Below are positions 25,754 to 34,742 of a DNA stretch of 36,676 nt, one piece after another. The stretch comes from Chloroflexota bacterium. Lineage in GTDB: Bacteria > Chloroflexota > Limnocylindria > Limnocylindrales > CSP1-4. Position 1 is the stretch's first letter. The number at the start of each line of letters is the position of its first letter. The DNA lies in NCBI GenBank assembly GCA_021802825.1, contig JAJZRG010000041.1, positions 1-36,676 of the forward strand. Direction: 5' to 3'. The notes below the pieces were generated by a model. The model saw nothing but the letters and a program-made list of their open reading frames with translations. It searched no databases and was not told where the DNA came from. A program made the translations under genes and the position numbers.

Positions 25754-26800
25754 ATGTGGTCTAGGAACGGATTTGGCAGATTCCTGCCGCTCGCTGCGGT
25801 CACGATGCTCGCGGTTTCCGCATGCGGCAGCAGCACCCCCAGCACTGCGCCTGTCGGCAGCGCCTCGGCGCCCGGCGCGGGCGCTTCCCAGGCCGCGACG
25901 TCGAACGAGGAGTACGTCTGGATCTCGCAGAACTCGACGCTCCCTCTCTTCGTTGCGCGTGACCATCCGACCCTTATGCTGGCCGGCAAGGATCTCGGGG
26001 TGAAGGTCCGGATTGCAGGCCCGACCACGATCGACCTCGCGGCGTTCATCTCGACGATCGACCAGGAATGTGCTGCCCACCCCGCCGGCGTGATTGTCGT
26101 GGGCTGGGACCCGTCCCTGAGCGCGTCAGTCGACAAGTGCATTGACCAGAAGGTTCCGACGGTCACCGACGACGCCGATCTCCCGAACTCGGAGCGCCTT
26201 TCCTTCATCGGCACCGACTGGTACCAGATTGGCGTCCAGCAGGGGCTCGTGCAGATCGCCGACCTCAAGGCCCGGGGCCTGACGTCGGGCAAGGTTGCCA
26301 CGCTCTCGATCATCAATGCCGACAACATGAAGGCCGCTCGGCAAGGCTTCGTCGACACGCTCAAGGGCTCGGGCATCACCATCGTCACCGATGAAGACGA
26401 CGGCGGCGCGTCGGACCAGGCGGCAACCAAGACCGCTGCCCTCCTGGCTGCGTATCCTGACCTCACCGGTTTCGCAGGCTTCGACTCCGAGAGTGGCGCG
26501 GGCATCGTGACCGCCCTCGACGAGGCGGGCAAGGCCGGCAAGTTCACGGTCACCGCGATGGAGCAGTCGCCGGAGTTCTTCAAGACGGTCAAGGAAGGGA
26601 AGGTCACCGGGATCGTCATCCAGAAGCGTGAGCTCTTCACGTACTACGCCGTCAAGATGCTGTACGACTTCAACCACAACAGCTTCACCATCGCCGGGCT
26701 CGACAAGTGGGGGACGAGCACGATCCCCCGGTTCCTCGACACGGGCCTGGTGATGGTCACCAAGGACAACGTCGACCAGGTCCTCGCCGCACAGAAGTAA
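25754..26800 (+). CDS. Sugar ABC transporter substrate-binding lipoprotein (RbsB type)
   Basis: A 348-residue lipoprotein (VTMLAVSAC lipobox) with the type-I periplasmic-binding fold, using a TIDQECAAHPAGVIVVG segment and PDLTGFAGFDSESGAGIVTALDEAG. ATG 25754 is preceded by SD GGAGGA (25744-25749). It delivers the sugar to RbsC. The fold handles pentoses, hexoses and related sugars; the ligand is not evident. Confidence 0.9.
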   Translation: MWSRNGFGRFLPLAAVTMLAVSACGSSTPSTAPVGSASAPGAGASQAATSNEEYVWISQNSTLPLFVARDHPTLMLAGKDLGVKVRIAGPTTIDLAAFISTIDQECAAHPAGVIVVGWDPSLSASVDKCIDQKVPTVTDDADLPNSERLSFIGTDWYQIGVQQGLVQIADLKARGLTSGKVATLSIINADNMKAARQGFVDTLKGSGITIVTDEDDGGASDQAATKTAALLAAYPDLTGFAGFDSESGAGIVTALDEAGKAGKFTVTAMEQSPEFFKTVKEGKVTGIVIQKRELFTYYAVKMLYDFNHNSFTIAGLDKWGTSTIPRFLDTGLVMVTKDNVDQVLAAQK

Positions 26801-26818
26801 CGCGCTCCTGTGCATCCT

Positions 26819-26859
26819 GCCGGGCCCCGGAGTGATCCTCGGCCCGGCTTCCCCTTTTT
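26819..26859 (+). terminator. Intrinsic terminator or attenuator after the binding-protein gene
   Basis: GCCGGGCC (26819-26826) pairs perfectly with GGCCCGGC (26841-26848) across a 14-nt loop, and the stem is followed by TTCCCCTTTTT. This is the clearest intrinsic terminator in the window. It lies between the importer and the enzyme genes, so read-through probably sets a lower level for the latter. Confidence 0.75.
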
Positions 26860-26871
26860 CGGAGGTGTTCG

Positions 26872-27627
26872 ATGGCGGGCCGGCTTCAGGGCAAACGCGC
26901 AGCCGTGACCGGTGCAGGCAGCGGGATCGGGCGGGCGATTGCCCTCCGGTTCGCGCAGGAGGGAGCACGGGTAGCCGCGCTCGGCAGGACGCAGGCGTCC
27001 CTGGATGCCCTCGCCGCCGAAGCGTCCGGGATCATCCCGGTGTGGGCGGACGTTCTTGATGAAGCCAGCGTCGCTGCGGCATTCGACCTGGTTGTCGGCG
27101 AATTCGGTGGGCTGGACGTGCTCGTGACGTCAGCAGCGGTGCAGTTGCACGGTCGGGACGGCAGGGTTCATTCGCTGCCTCTCGACGTGTGGCAGCTCAC
27201 CATGCAGACCAACCTCACCGGTGTCTTCCTCTCCTGCAAGTACGGCGTACGTGCCCTCCTGGCCAGTGGCGGAGGCTCTGTCATCAACGTCGGGTCGCCT
27301 ACCGGGATCGCCGGATCAGCTCCCGGATACTCCGCCTACTCGGCCGCCAAGGCTGGCGTCCACTCGCTCACGCGGGTGATGGCGACGGGCTACGCCGCGG
27401 ACGGGATCCGCGTCAACACATTGGTCCCGGGGGCAACGGAGGGGCCGCTGATTGCCGGTTTGCTCGCAGACGACGAGGTGAAGGCTGGCATTCTGGCAGG
27501 CATTCCGCTCGGCCGCGTCGGCCTGCCGGAGGAGTACACCGGCCTCGCCGTCCACCTCGCGTCCGATGAATCGAGCTATTCGACCGGAGCCTTGTTCGTG
27601 GCCGACGGCGGCCACACGATTCGCTGA
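26872..27627 (+). CDS. SDR-family dehydrogenase/reductase
   Basis: A 251-residue classical short-chain dehydrogenase. NAD(P) site TGAGSGIG, catalytic Tyr-Lys in YSAYSAAKAG and the serine in NVGSPTG are present. It has SD GGAGG about 8 nt before the ATG. The substrate is probably the sugar or sugar acid brought in by the importer. It is followed after 8 bp by the hydrolase gene. Confidence 0.88.
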   Translation: MAGRLQGKRAAVTGAGSGIGRAIALRFAQEGARVAALGRTQASLDALAAEASGIIPVWADVLDEASVAAAFDLVVGEFGGLDVLVTSAAVQLHGRDGRVHSLPLDVWQLTMQTNLTGVFLSCKYGVRALLASGGGSVINVGSPTGIAGSAPGYSAYSAAKAGVHSLTRVMATGYAADGIRVNTLVPGATEGPLIAGLLADDEVKAGILAGIPLGRVGLPEEYTGLAVHLASDESSYSTGALFVADGGHTIR

Positions 27628-27635
27628 GCGACAAG

Positions 27636-29327
27636 GTGGACCTGCCTGGGATTGCGATCGAGCGCGCCATTCCGGTCCCGATGCGGGACGGCTGCCGGCT
27701 GGTGGCCGACATCTACCGGCCGGCCACGGCCGAGGCTCCGCTTCCCGTTCTGGTTCACCGCACACCGTATGGTCGTCGCTTCCCCACGCAGGCGAACATG
27801 GCCCACGCTGCATGGTATGCACGGCAGGGCTTCATCGTCGTGGTCCAGGACATGCGCGGCCGATATGACTCCGAGGGGACGTTCGAGCCGTTCTTCCACG
27901 AGGCAGGAGACGGCTACGACACCATCCAGTGGGCCGCCGAGCTGTCTGGTTCGAACGGAAGGCTGGGCACTTACGGCGCCTCGTACGCGGGGTACGCACA
28001 GCTTCTGGCTGCTGCACATGACCCGCCCGCGCTGCGGGTCATGTGCCCGGCCATCACGCCCTTCGACGCGAGGGACGACATGCTGTTCAGCGACGGGGTG
28101 TTCGAGCTGTCCTTCGGAGCGTGGTGGGCGGCCGCCATGGCTCTCGAATCCGCACGCCGGTCGGGAGACCGCGACCTCGAACGCGAGATCCGCGTCGCCC
28201 TTGGGGGGATCCCTGCGTGGTACGGCAGCCGAGCTCCAATCGAACTGCTGCCGGCCGCGCCCGAGACGGCGTTCTATCGAGCGTGGCTCGAGCACCGCTC
28301 GGATGATGCATGGTGGGAGCAGGCTTCGGCCAGAGCGCGGGCCGACCAGATCAAGGTGCCCGCGTTGTTCGTGACTGGCTGGTGGGACCCGTTCCTCGAT
28401 GGCGCGCTCGCCGCGTTCCGCGCGTTGTCCGGACAGGAAGCGAGCGCGGCCTCCAGCCTGCTCGTGGGACCGTGGTCGCACGTCCCGTGGGGTGCACGGG
28501 TCGGCGACGTCGACTTCGGGCCGGCGGCAGATCAGAAGGTGGCTGATCAGGCCCAGGTCGACTTCCTGGGGCGCTTCCTCCGGGATGGCGAACCCTCCGA
28601 CGCCGGCCACCGCGTTCGCTATTTCGTGCTCGGTCGGAACGGATGGACATCGGCTGACCAGTGGCCGCCGACGGACGGCAGGACACTGACATGGCGCCTC
28701 GGCAGCGACGGCGACGCCGCCTCGATCGGTGGCTCCGGCCGGCTTGTCGCCGGCGATGACCCCATGATCGGCCAGGTCGACCCCGATTGGTTCTCGTACG
28801 ATGCCGGGGATCCGGCCCCTGCTCTTGGCGGTCGATCCTGCTGCTTCCCCTCGACCTCCCCGATCGGACCGCGAGACCAGGCCCCCGTCGAGGTGCGGCG
28901 TGACGTCCTGGTTTACACGAGCCCGCAGCTCGACCGGGATCTCCTGATCGAAGGTCCGATCGATGTCGCGCTTTGGCTGACATCCGATGCCGACACGGCG
29001 GACATCGTGGCCAGGCTGTGCCAGGTGGAAGGTCGGCGATCGGTCAACATCGCCGAGGGAGTCACGAGGGTTTCACCGGGCGAGTGGCCGTCGGAGGGTT
29101 ACCGCCAAGTCATTGTGACGCTCGGAGAGACGGCGACGCTCGTTCCAGCCGGTGCTGCCTTGCGACTGCAGGTGACGGGAGGAGCATTCCCGAGGTTCGA
29201 GATCAATCCTCAGGTGGCGATCCCCTCGGCGTGGGCGGCACCGAGCGATCGGGTGGCGGCATCGTTTGCGCTTGCCCATGACGATGCCCATGTGTCTCTG
29301 GTGCATGTGAGAGCGACCGTCGGCTAG
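27636..29327 (+). CDS. CocE/NonD-family (S15-like) alpha/beta-hydrolase
   Basis: A 563-residue serine hydrolase. The nucleophile is S116 in GTYGASYAGYAQ, with the acid in GWWDPFLDGA and His in VGPWSHVPWG. A C-terminal beta-sandwich (jelly-roll) domain is expected for X-Pro dipeptidyl-peptidase/cocaine-esterase relatives. No signal peptide is seen, so it is cytoplasmic. In this locus it more likely cleaves an ester or lactone than a peptide. GTG start at 27636, no strong SD. Confidence 0.82.
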   Translation: MDLPGIAIERAIPVPMRDGCRLVADIYRPATAEAPLPVLVHRTPYGRRFPTQANMAHAAWYARQGFIVVVQDMRGRYDSEGTFEPFFHEAGDGYDTIQWAAELSGSNGRLGTYGASYAGYAQLLAAAHDPPALRVMCPAITPFDARDDMLFSDGVFELSFGAWWAAAMALESARRSGDRDLEREIRVALGGIPAWYGSRAPIELLPAAPETAFYRAWLEHRSDDAWWEQASARARADQIKVPALFVTGWWDPFLDGALAAFRALSGQEASAASSLLVGPWSHVPWGARVGDVDFGPAADQKVADQAQVDFLGRFLRDGEPSDAGHRVRYFVLGRNGWTSADQWPPTDGRTLTWRLGSDGDAASIGGSGRLVAGDDPMIGQVDPDWFSYDAGDPAPALGGRSCCFPSTSPIGPRDQAPVEVRRDVLVYTSPQLDRDLLIEGPIDVALWLTSDADTADIVARLCQVEGRRSVNIAEGVTRVSPGEWPSEGYRQVIVTLGETATLVPAGAALRLQVTGGAFPRFEINPQVAIPSAWAAPSDRVAASFALAHDDAHVSLVHVRATVG

Positions 29328-29377
29328 TTCGGTGGTGGACGCAGCCGGGGATTCCCAATTCGTTAGGGGTGTGACCG

Positions 29378-30139
29378 ATGGTGACGGACGGGGCTCAGGG
29401 TTCAGTCGGGCACGACGTGCTCGGTCGTCGGGCGATCGAGCGCAGGAGCGGCGACCCGGTGACGCAAGGTCGCCCCGTTCGATTCGGGCCCTTCTCGGCA
29501 GTTCTGACTGAAACCGAACTTCGATATGTCGCCATCGACGACCGGGAGCTGGTACGCCGCGTCCACGTCGCCGTTCGAGATCCCGACTGGGGAACGCTCC
29601 GGCCCACTATCGAGATCCTGGGGATCGCCGACCAGGGCGGGCGTTTCGAAATGGAGGCGCATCTCCGCTACCGGGACGACCCCATCCGTTTCGATTGCGA
29701 CATTCGCATCAAGGGAGGCGCGACCGGGTTCGAGTACGAGATGGACGGCGCCTGCGGCTCCGACTTCGCCTACAACAGGATCGGGCTCTGCGTGATGCTG
29801 CCGCTGGAGGGCTGCGTCGAGGCTCCGTATCGCGCCGCAGGACCCGCGGGGTCGACGGCCGGGACGCTGCCGAGGCACGTAGGACCCCAGCTCATTCGCG
29901 GTGACGAGATCTTGCCGCTCTTTCCGGGCTTCGATCGCCTCGCGATCATGACCACGATCGGGTACGACCTCGACCTGGAGCTCGACGGAGACTTGTTCGA
30001 GATGGAGGACCAGCGGAACTGGACCGACGCCTCGTTCAAGATCTACTCAACGCCATTGGCGCTGCCCCGGCCACGACGGGCTGCGATGGGCGATCGGATC
30101 CGTCAGGTCCTGCAGGTCCAGGCGCGACCCCGTCCCTGA
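29378..30139 (+). CDS. D-apionate lactonase-like protein, N-terminal half
   Basis: A 253-residue beta-rich protein. It contains TELRYVAIDDRELVRRVHVAVRDPDWGT and ends with DLFEMEDQRNWTDASFKIYSTPLALP. These segments match, from memory, the N-terminal beta-domain of ApnL, which opens D-apionolactone to D-apionate in D-apiose breakdown. Family members are about 600 residues; the remaining two-thirds is encoded by the convergent gene that ends 9 bp away. ATG at 29378 with a weak SD. Confidence 0.6.
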   Translation: MVTDGAQGSVGHDVLGRRAIERRSGDPVTQGRPVRFGPFSAVLTETELRYVAIDDRELVRRVHVAVRDPDWGTLRPTIEILGIADQGGRFEMEAHLRYRDDPIRFDCDIRIKGGATGFEYEMDGACGSDFAYNRIGLCVMLPLEGCVEAPYRAAGPAGSTAGTLPRHVGPQLIRGDEILPLFPGFDRLAIMTTIGYDLDLELDGDLFEMEDQRNWTDASFKIYSTPLALPRPRRAAMGDRIRQVLQVQARPRP

Positions 30140-30148
30140 CGACGCGTG

Positions 30149-31411
30149 TCACCCACGGGCCTGGGTGAGCGCCGCGAGGGCGAACGGGCCAAGGACGACG
30201 GAGAGGACGCCCTCGGCCGGCAGTCTCTGCTCGGCGGACGAGCGGAAACGTCCGGGAGACAGCCCCGCGATCTCGCTGCTATCGGCATCGAGGCAGCGGA
30301 CGGCAACCGGAGTGGCCCCCAGCCCGGACACCGTCGCGAGGACCTCGCGGGCCGAGAGGTTCGCGATCATGACCCGCACGGTGTCGTCTGATGCCAGGGC
30401 GAGCACGGTGGCAGGGAGGTCCTCGCGGAGCGTCGTAGCCACCACCTGCGCTGGTCGCATCTCGAGGACGTCGGCCAGGACGTGGAACGCCGGCGACACC
30501 TTCGCTCCGTCGGCGGCGACCGGTGCGAGCACCGGGCCGGCTGCCCCAATCAGCCCCTGGTATGTCAGCGATGCGGCTCCGGCGCCCGATAGGGCGGCCA
30601 GGCTGCCGATCGTCCAGCCCGCACCGAACAGGGCGGGCCAACGTGGATCGGGCGGATCGTCGGGGCCGCCTGGACCAAAGGCCACGGCGCTCACCGTGAC
30701 GGGTCGTCCGCCCTTGACCCGGGCCGCGATCACGGTCGCAGACTGCCCATCGAGGCTCTCGATGAGCGACAGGTCGTCGGACGCGTGCACTTGCGCCTGG
30801 ATCCCGTAAGCGACGCCGTCGGCGTCGGCCAGCTGCTCCCAGTCGCGGTTGAGCATCGCGAAGTGGCCGACGGCAGCGGTGAACACCGGGACCTCGGGGC
30901 GGAGCACCTTGATCTCGCGGCGCACCGAGGCGAGAACCTCACCGCGGGGCAGTGCTTTGCCGTCGCCCAGGACGAGCACGCGCGCAACGCGATCCGCGGC
31001 GGGCAGCCGTGCGACGAGGTCCCGGAGGGTCTCGACCTCGAGATCCCGACCCCAGGCGATGCCCACCTCGAGTGCCGCATTCACGGCCGACACCAGGGAG
31101 ACGGCGTCCCGGAGTCGACCCATCCAGTCCCCAGCCGAGAGACACACGTCGACGCGCAGGTGGGATGGCGCCAGGGTGCGCACGATGGCCATCACGTCAT
31201 CTGACAGGATGGGGATGCGGCCGACCTGGAAGCCGATCGGGGGGAGCTCCTGGCTGGTCCTTTCCCCGACCATGATGTCCAGTCGTGGGTGATCGAGCGC
31301 TCCTGCCCACGCATACGCCGCGAGCGCTCGCGTCGTCGTCGGCGGGCGAAGGGGACTCGCAGCCCCGTGTTCGTCGGGCTGATGATCTGGACGGGCCATC
31401 GATCGCTCCAT
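30149..31411 (-). CDS. D-apionate lactonase-like protein, barrel and C-terminal part
   Basis: A 420-residue protein whose segments fit the middle TIM-barrel and C-terminal domains of ApnL-type lactonases: LAPSHLRVDVCLSAGDW, AYGIQAQVHASDDLSLIESL, LFGAGWTIGSLAALSGAGAASLTYQ and FHVLADVLEM. It lacks the N-terminal beta-domain, which is encoded by the gene on the other strand. ATG 31411, or ATG 31399 (four codons in) with a GGAG just upstream. It is the last gene of the minus-strand operon. Confidence 0.6.
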   Translation of the reverse strand: MERSMARPDHQPDEHGAASPLRPPTTTRALAAYAWAGALDHPRLDIMVGERTSQELPPIGFQVGRIPILSDDVMAIVRTLAPSHLRVDVCLSAGDWMGRLRDAVSLVSAVNAALEVGIAWGRDLEVETLRDLVARLPAADRVARVLVLGDGKALPRGEVLASVRREIKVLRPEVPVFTAAVGHFAMLNRDWEQLADADGVAYGIQAQVHASDDLSLIESLDGQSATVIAARVKGGRPVTVSAVAFGPGGPDDPPDPRWPALFGAGWTIGSLAALSGAGAASLTYQGLIGAAGPVLAPVAADGAKVSPAFHVLADVLEMRPAQVVATTLREDLPATVLALASDDTVRVMIANLSAREVLATVSGLGATPVAVRCLDADSSEIAGLSPGRFRSSAEQRLPAEGVLSVVLGPFALAALTQARG

Positions 31412-31452
31412 CTGCAGGCGTCAGGAGGCAGCGGCCGGGTATGAACCTGACC

Positions 31453-32232
31453 TCAGGTCGCAGGCTTGGCAACCATCAGCGGCATGAATTGGGACTGGCC
31501 GCCGTCGACGCACACGAGCTGGCCCGTGACCTGCCGGGCAGCGTCCGACGCAAACCACTCGATCAGGGCCGCGTGGTCAGCGGGCTCCGCGAACCGCCCC
31601 GTCGGAATCATGCCGAGCATGTCGTCGAGGTTGAGCCCACGAGCGACGAACGAGTCGGCCAGAAGCTCGGTCCTGGTCATGCCGGGCAGAAGGGCGTTCA
31701 CAGTGATGCCGTGCGGGGCCACCTCAATCGCGAGGCACCGTGTGAAGTGGTTGACCGCGGCCTTGGCTGCGCAGTACCCGACCTGGCCGGTCCTCACGAT
31801 GAGCCCGGCGATCGATGAGACGTTCACGATGCGCCCGCCCTGGTGGGGGATCATGCGCTGAATCGCCGCCTGCGAGCAGAGGAAGACCCCCTTGAGGTCG
31901 ACCGCCATCGCGAGATCCCACGCCTCCTCGGGCATATCCGCGGTCGGTCCGGTCGGGATTACGCCGGCATTGTTCACCAGCAGCCAGACAGGCCCGAGCT
32001 CGGACTCGACCATGTCGAACATTGCCTGGACGTCCCGTCTGGACGTCACATCACCGCGGATCCCGATTGCCTTGCCGCCGGCCTCCGCGATCTTCGCGGC
32101 GGCCTCGGCCACCAAGGGGCTGACGTCGTACAAGGCAACGCGCATGCCGGCCGAGGCCAGCCGCTCCGCGATCCCGAATCCGATCCCGCGTGAGGCACCC
32201 GTGATGATGGCCACCCGTCCGTCGAGCGTCAT
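31453..32232 (-). CDS. SDR-family dehydrogenase/reductase
   Basis: A 259-residue SDR with TGASRGIG, NNAGVIP, serine in VNVSSIAG, and YCAAKAA for the Tyr-Lys pair. It differs clearly from the SDR at 26872. It lies between the lipoyl protein and the ApnL-like gene in the minus-strand operon. Substrate unknown; a sugar acid or diol is likely. Confidence 0.88.
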   Translation of the reverse strand: MTLDGRVAIITGASRGIGFGIAERLASAGMRVALYDVSPLVAEAAAKIAEAGGKAIGIRGDVTSRRDVQAMFDMVESELGPVWLLVNNAGVIPTGPTADMPEEAWDLAMAVDLKGVFLCSQAAIQRMIPHQGGRIVNVSSIAGLIVRTGQVGYCAAKAAVNHFTRCLAIEVAPHGITVNALLPGMTRTELLADSFVARGLNLDDMLGMIPTGRFAEPADHAALIEWFASDAARQVTGQLVCVDGGQSQFMPLMVAKPAT

Positions 32233-32274
32233 GTCCAGCCCCTCTGCAACCCTTCCCGGTGTCGACCCCGCAGG

Positions 32275-32553
32275 TCAGATTGGCGGCAGCGCCGCCACGG
32301 CCTCGCCCATGTCGTCAACGACGTAGGCGATGGTCTCCCCGACGGGAACCGTCGCCCCGGCGACCGTGCCAGGGCGAATCCCCTTGAGGAATCCGGTGGC
32401 AGGCGCCTCCAGCTCGGCGACGGCCTTGTCCGTCTCGAGCTCGAGGATCGGCTGGCCCTCCGTGACCGGGTCACCCTCTGCGACCAGCCAGGCGACGATC
32501 ACCGCCTCCTCCATGAAGTCCGTCATCTTGGCCACGAACACTTCTGTTGCCAT
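32275..32553 (-). CDS. Free-standing lipoyl/biotinyl carrier domain
   Basis: A 92-residue protein that is just one lipoyl domain: MEEAVIVAWLVAEGDPV, then LELETDKAVAELEAPATG with the modified lysine in ETDKA, and the VPVGETIAYV end. There is no E2 catalytic core or peripheral-subunit-binding region. SD AGGAGA lies upstream. It follows E1-beta and probably accepts the acyl or aldehyde group made by E1. Where that group goes next is not evident. Confidence 0.9.
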   Translation of the reverse strand: MATEVFVAKMTDFMEEAVIVAWLVAEGDPVTEGQPILELETDKAVAELEAPATGFLKGIRPGTVAGATVPVGETIAYVVDDMGEAVAALPPI

Positions 32554-32591
32554 CGGCTTGTCCTGTCTCCTGGTGGGACGGCTCCAGTGGG

Positions 32592-33674
32592 CTAGGCGGG
32601 CGACCCGACGACCTGTCGGATCGCGGCGACGACATCTTCCGTGCTGGGCCAGACGCCGTTCTCGAGACTGTTGGCGAAGGGAATCGGCGAGTCGCGGCCG
32701 GCGACCCGCACGATCGGGGCGCGAAGTCGGTCGTGGGCGCGCTCGATCGCGACCATCGCCCACTCGTTCGCCGGCCCGTAGCTGCGACAGGCCTCGGCCA
32801 CCACGACGACGCGACCGGTCTTGCGGGCGGACGCCCCAATCGTCTCCTCGTCCAGTGGCGAGACGGTGCGAACGTCCACGACCTCGACGCTGATCCCCTC
32901 GGCCTCCAGGATGCGCGCGGCGAGCATGGCGTGCCACACCATGTAGCCCGAGGCGACGACGGTCACGTCATCGCCGACTCGCTTCACGTCACACCGGCTC
33001 AGCGGCAGCTCGTAGTCGCCATCGGGCACCAGGCCTTTGAAGGCGTACAGCAACTTGTGCTCGAGGAAGACGACGGGGTTGTCGTCGCGGATCGCGGCCT
33101 TCATGAGGCCCTTGGCGTCATACGGCGTGGAGGGGAGCACGACCTTGAGCCCCGGGATGCTGGCGAACCAGACCTCCAGGCTCTGACTGTGCTGGGCGGC
33201 CGTGCTCTTGCCGGCGCCGCCGCCCTGTGGCATGCGCAGCACCCACGGTACGCTGCACTGTCCGCCGGTCATGAAGCGGATCTTGGCGGCCTGCGTCGCG
33301 ATCTGGTCCATCGCGAGGCCGGAGAAGTCGACGAACATGATCTCGGCCACCGGGCGCATCCCCACCAGCGCCGCGCCCGTCGCTGCGCCGACGATCGTGT
33401 TCTCCGAGATCGGCGTGTTGCGGACGCGCTCGCCCCCGAACTGGTCGAACAGTGTGCGGGTCACCCCGAACGCGCCGCCGTGCTTGCCGATGTCCTCGCC
33501 CATCAGGAACACGCGCGGGTCGCCGATCATCTCCTCGCGGAGCGCCTCGCGGATGGCCTCCTGGTAGCTCATCTCGCGGACGCCGTCACCGGGATCGACC
33601 TGGCGGATGAGGTCCGGGGACATCACCGGCACTGCGGATGTGAGCGACGTCGCGTCGCGAGCCTGCGCTGTCAT
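32592..33674 (-). CDS. 2-oxoacid/acetoin dehydrogenase E1 beta subunit
   Basis: A 360-residue transketolase-like beta subunit: MSYQEAIREALREEM, FLMGEDIGKHGGAFGVTRTL, RVRNTPISENTIVGAATGAA and AAQHSQSLEVWFASIPGLKV. It forms the alpha2-beta2 thiamine-dependent E1 with the preceding gene. It carries about 30 extra residues before the family start. ATG 33674 lies 14 bp after the alpha stop. Confidence 0.92.
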   Translation of the reverse strand: MTAQARDATSLTSAVPVMSPDLIRQVDPGDGVREMSYQEAIREALREEMIGDPRVFLMGEDIGKHGGAFGVTRTLFDQFGGERVRNTPISENTIVGAATGAALVGMRPVAEIMFVDFSGLAMDQIATQAAKIRFMTGGQCSVPWVLRMPQGGGAGKSTAAQHSQSLEVWFASIPGLKVVLPSTPYDAKGLMKAAIRDDNPVVFLEHKLLYAFKGLVPDGDYELPLSRCDVKRVGDDVTVVASGYMVWHAMLAARILEAEGISVEVVDVRTVSPLDEETIGASARKTGRVVVVAEACRSYGPANEWAMVAIERAHDRLRAPIVRVAGRDSPIPFANSLENGVWPSTEDVVAAIRQVVGSPA

Positions 33675-33688
33675 CGTCGTCGTCTCCG

Positions 33689-34657
33689 TCAGGCGTAGAT
33701 GTAGTCGAGGGCGGTCGCCGGATCCGGCTCCGACCCCTCCCGAGCGAACGCGAGGGCGGCCTCGATGGCTGCCGCGACCTCGGCCTCGATGGCGTCGAGG
33801 GCCAGGATGTCCACGGCGAGTTCGCCGATCAGCCTCGACCGGAACCGGGCGATCGGGTCCTTGGCGCGGTACTCGGCCACCTCCGCCCGGTCGCGGTACA
33901 CCTCGGGCTCGCCAGCGTAATGGCCGTCGACGCGGTAGCTCTCGGTGACGAGGAGCGTTGGGCCGTCGCCGGCCCGGGCCCGCGCCACTGCTGTCGTGGC
34001 GGCCTCGTAGACGGCCAGGACGTCGAACCCGTCGACGCGAACGCCCGGGATCCCGTACCCGGCTGCGCGAAGCGACAGGTCGTGGATCCTCGTGACGTCG
34101 TCGATCCGCGTCGAGACGCCGTACTGGTTGTTCTCGAGCACGAAGACCACCGGGAGCTTCCACGCGGCTGCCATGTTCAGCCCCTCGTGCCAGTTCCCGG
34201 TGTTACTCCCGGCGTCGCCCGTGAACGGCACGGCCACCCGGTCCTCACGTCGCATCTGGAAGGCCAGCGCTGCACCCACCGCAAGCGGGATGCCCGAGGC
34301 GACGACGGCCAGGGCACCCAGGCTGCCGGTCTCGAAGGCGGCGATATGCATCGAGCCGCCCCGTCCCTTGCAGTAGCCCGTTTCCTTGCCCATCAGCTCG
34401 GCCATCATGCGCGCGAGGTCGGCGCCCTTGGCGATGTTGTGTCCGTGGCTCCGGTGCGTGCCGGCGATCAGATCCTCCGTGCGCAGGGCCATGCACACGC
34501 CAACCCCCGAGGCCTCCATGCCGATGTACGTGTGGACCGTGCCCTTGAGCTGGCCGCGCTTGAACAGGTTCGTGGCTGCCAGCTCGAACTGCCGGATCCG
34601 GACCATCCGCCGATACATCTCGAGGAGCGTCTGGAGCGCGACTTCCACGGTTGTCAC
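33689..34657 (-). CDS. 2-oxoacid/acetoin dehydrogenase E1 alpha subunit
   Basis: A 322-residue E1 alpha. The region GTHRSHGHNIAKGAD, the KGRGGSMHI segment and the thiamine-diphosphate motif GDAGSNTGNWHEGLNM to ENNQYGVST are present. The usual GDG is GDA here. It is the first gene of the minus-strand operon; GTG 34657 is preceded by no clear SD. With the beta subunit it decarboxylates a 2-oxoacid or cleaves a diketone/acyloin. Confidence 0.9.
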   Translation of the reverse strand: MTTVEVALQTLLEMYRRMVRIRQFELAATNLFKRGQLKGTVHTYIGMEASGVGVCMALRTEDLIAGTHRSHGHNIAKGADLARMMAELMGKETGYCKGRGGSMHIAAFETGSLGALAVVASGIPLAVGAALAFQMRREDRVAVPFTGDAGSNTGNWHEGLNMAAAWKLPVVFVLENNQYGVSTRIDDVTRIHDLSLRAAGYGIPGVRVDGFDVLAVYEAATTAVARARAGDGPTLLVTESYRVDGHYAGEPEVYRDRAEVAEYRAKDPIARFRSRLIGELAVDILALDAIEAEVAAAIEAALAFAREGSEPDPATALDYIYA

Positions 34658-34696
34658 CTGTTGTCAGAACGGAGGCTTTCCTTCGTAGGTGCCGCC

Positions 34697-34727
34697 ATGA
34701 TAGCCTGTGGCGTACCGGTCGACCAGT
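34697..34727. promoter_or_regulatory. Divergent promoters around operator 4
   Basis: ACCGGTCGACCA (34714-34725) is the exact reverse complement of operators 1 and 3. On the plus strand TAGCCT (34701-34706) is 8 bp upstream, with a poor -35 (TTCCTT). On the minus strand TATCAT (34697-34702) lies 17 bp from a -35-like TGGTCG inside the operator. One site could therefore control both the E1 operon and the racemase operon. Confidence 0.6.
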
Positions 34728-34742
34728 ACAGGAGATTCGGCG

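Noticed and set aside
28767..28780. Further GntR-type operator (AGGTCGACC)
   Set aside because: It lies within the hydrolase gene, lacks the flanking bases and has no promoter beside it.
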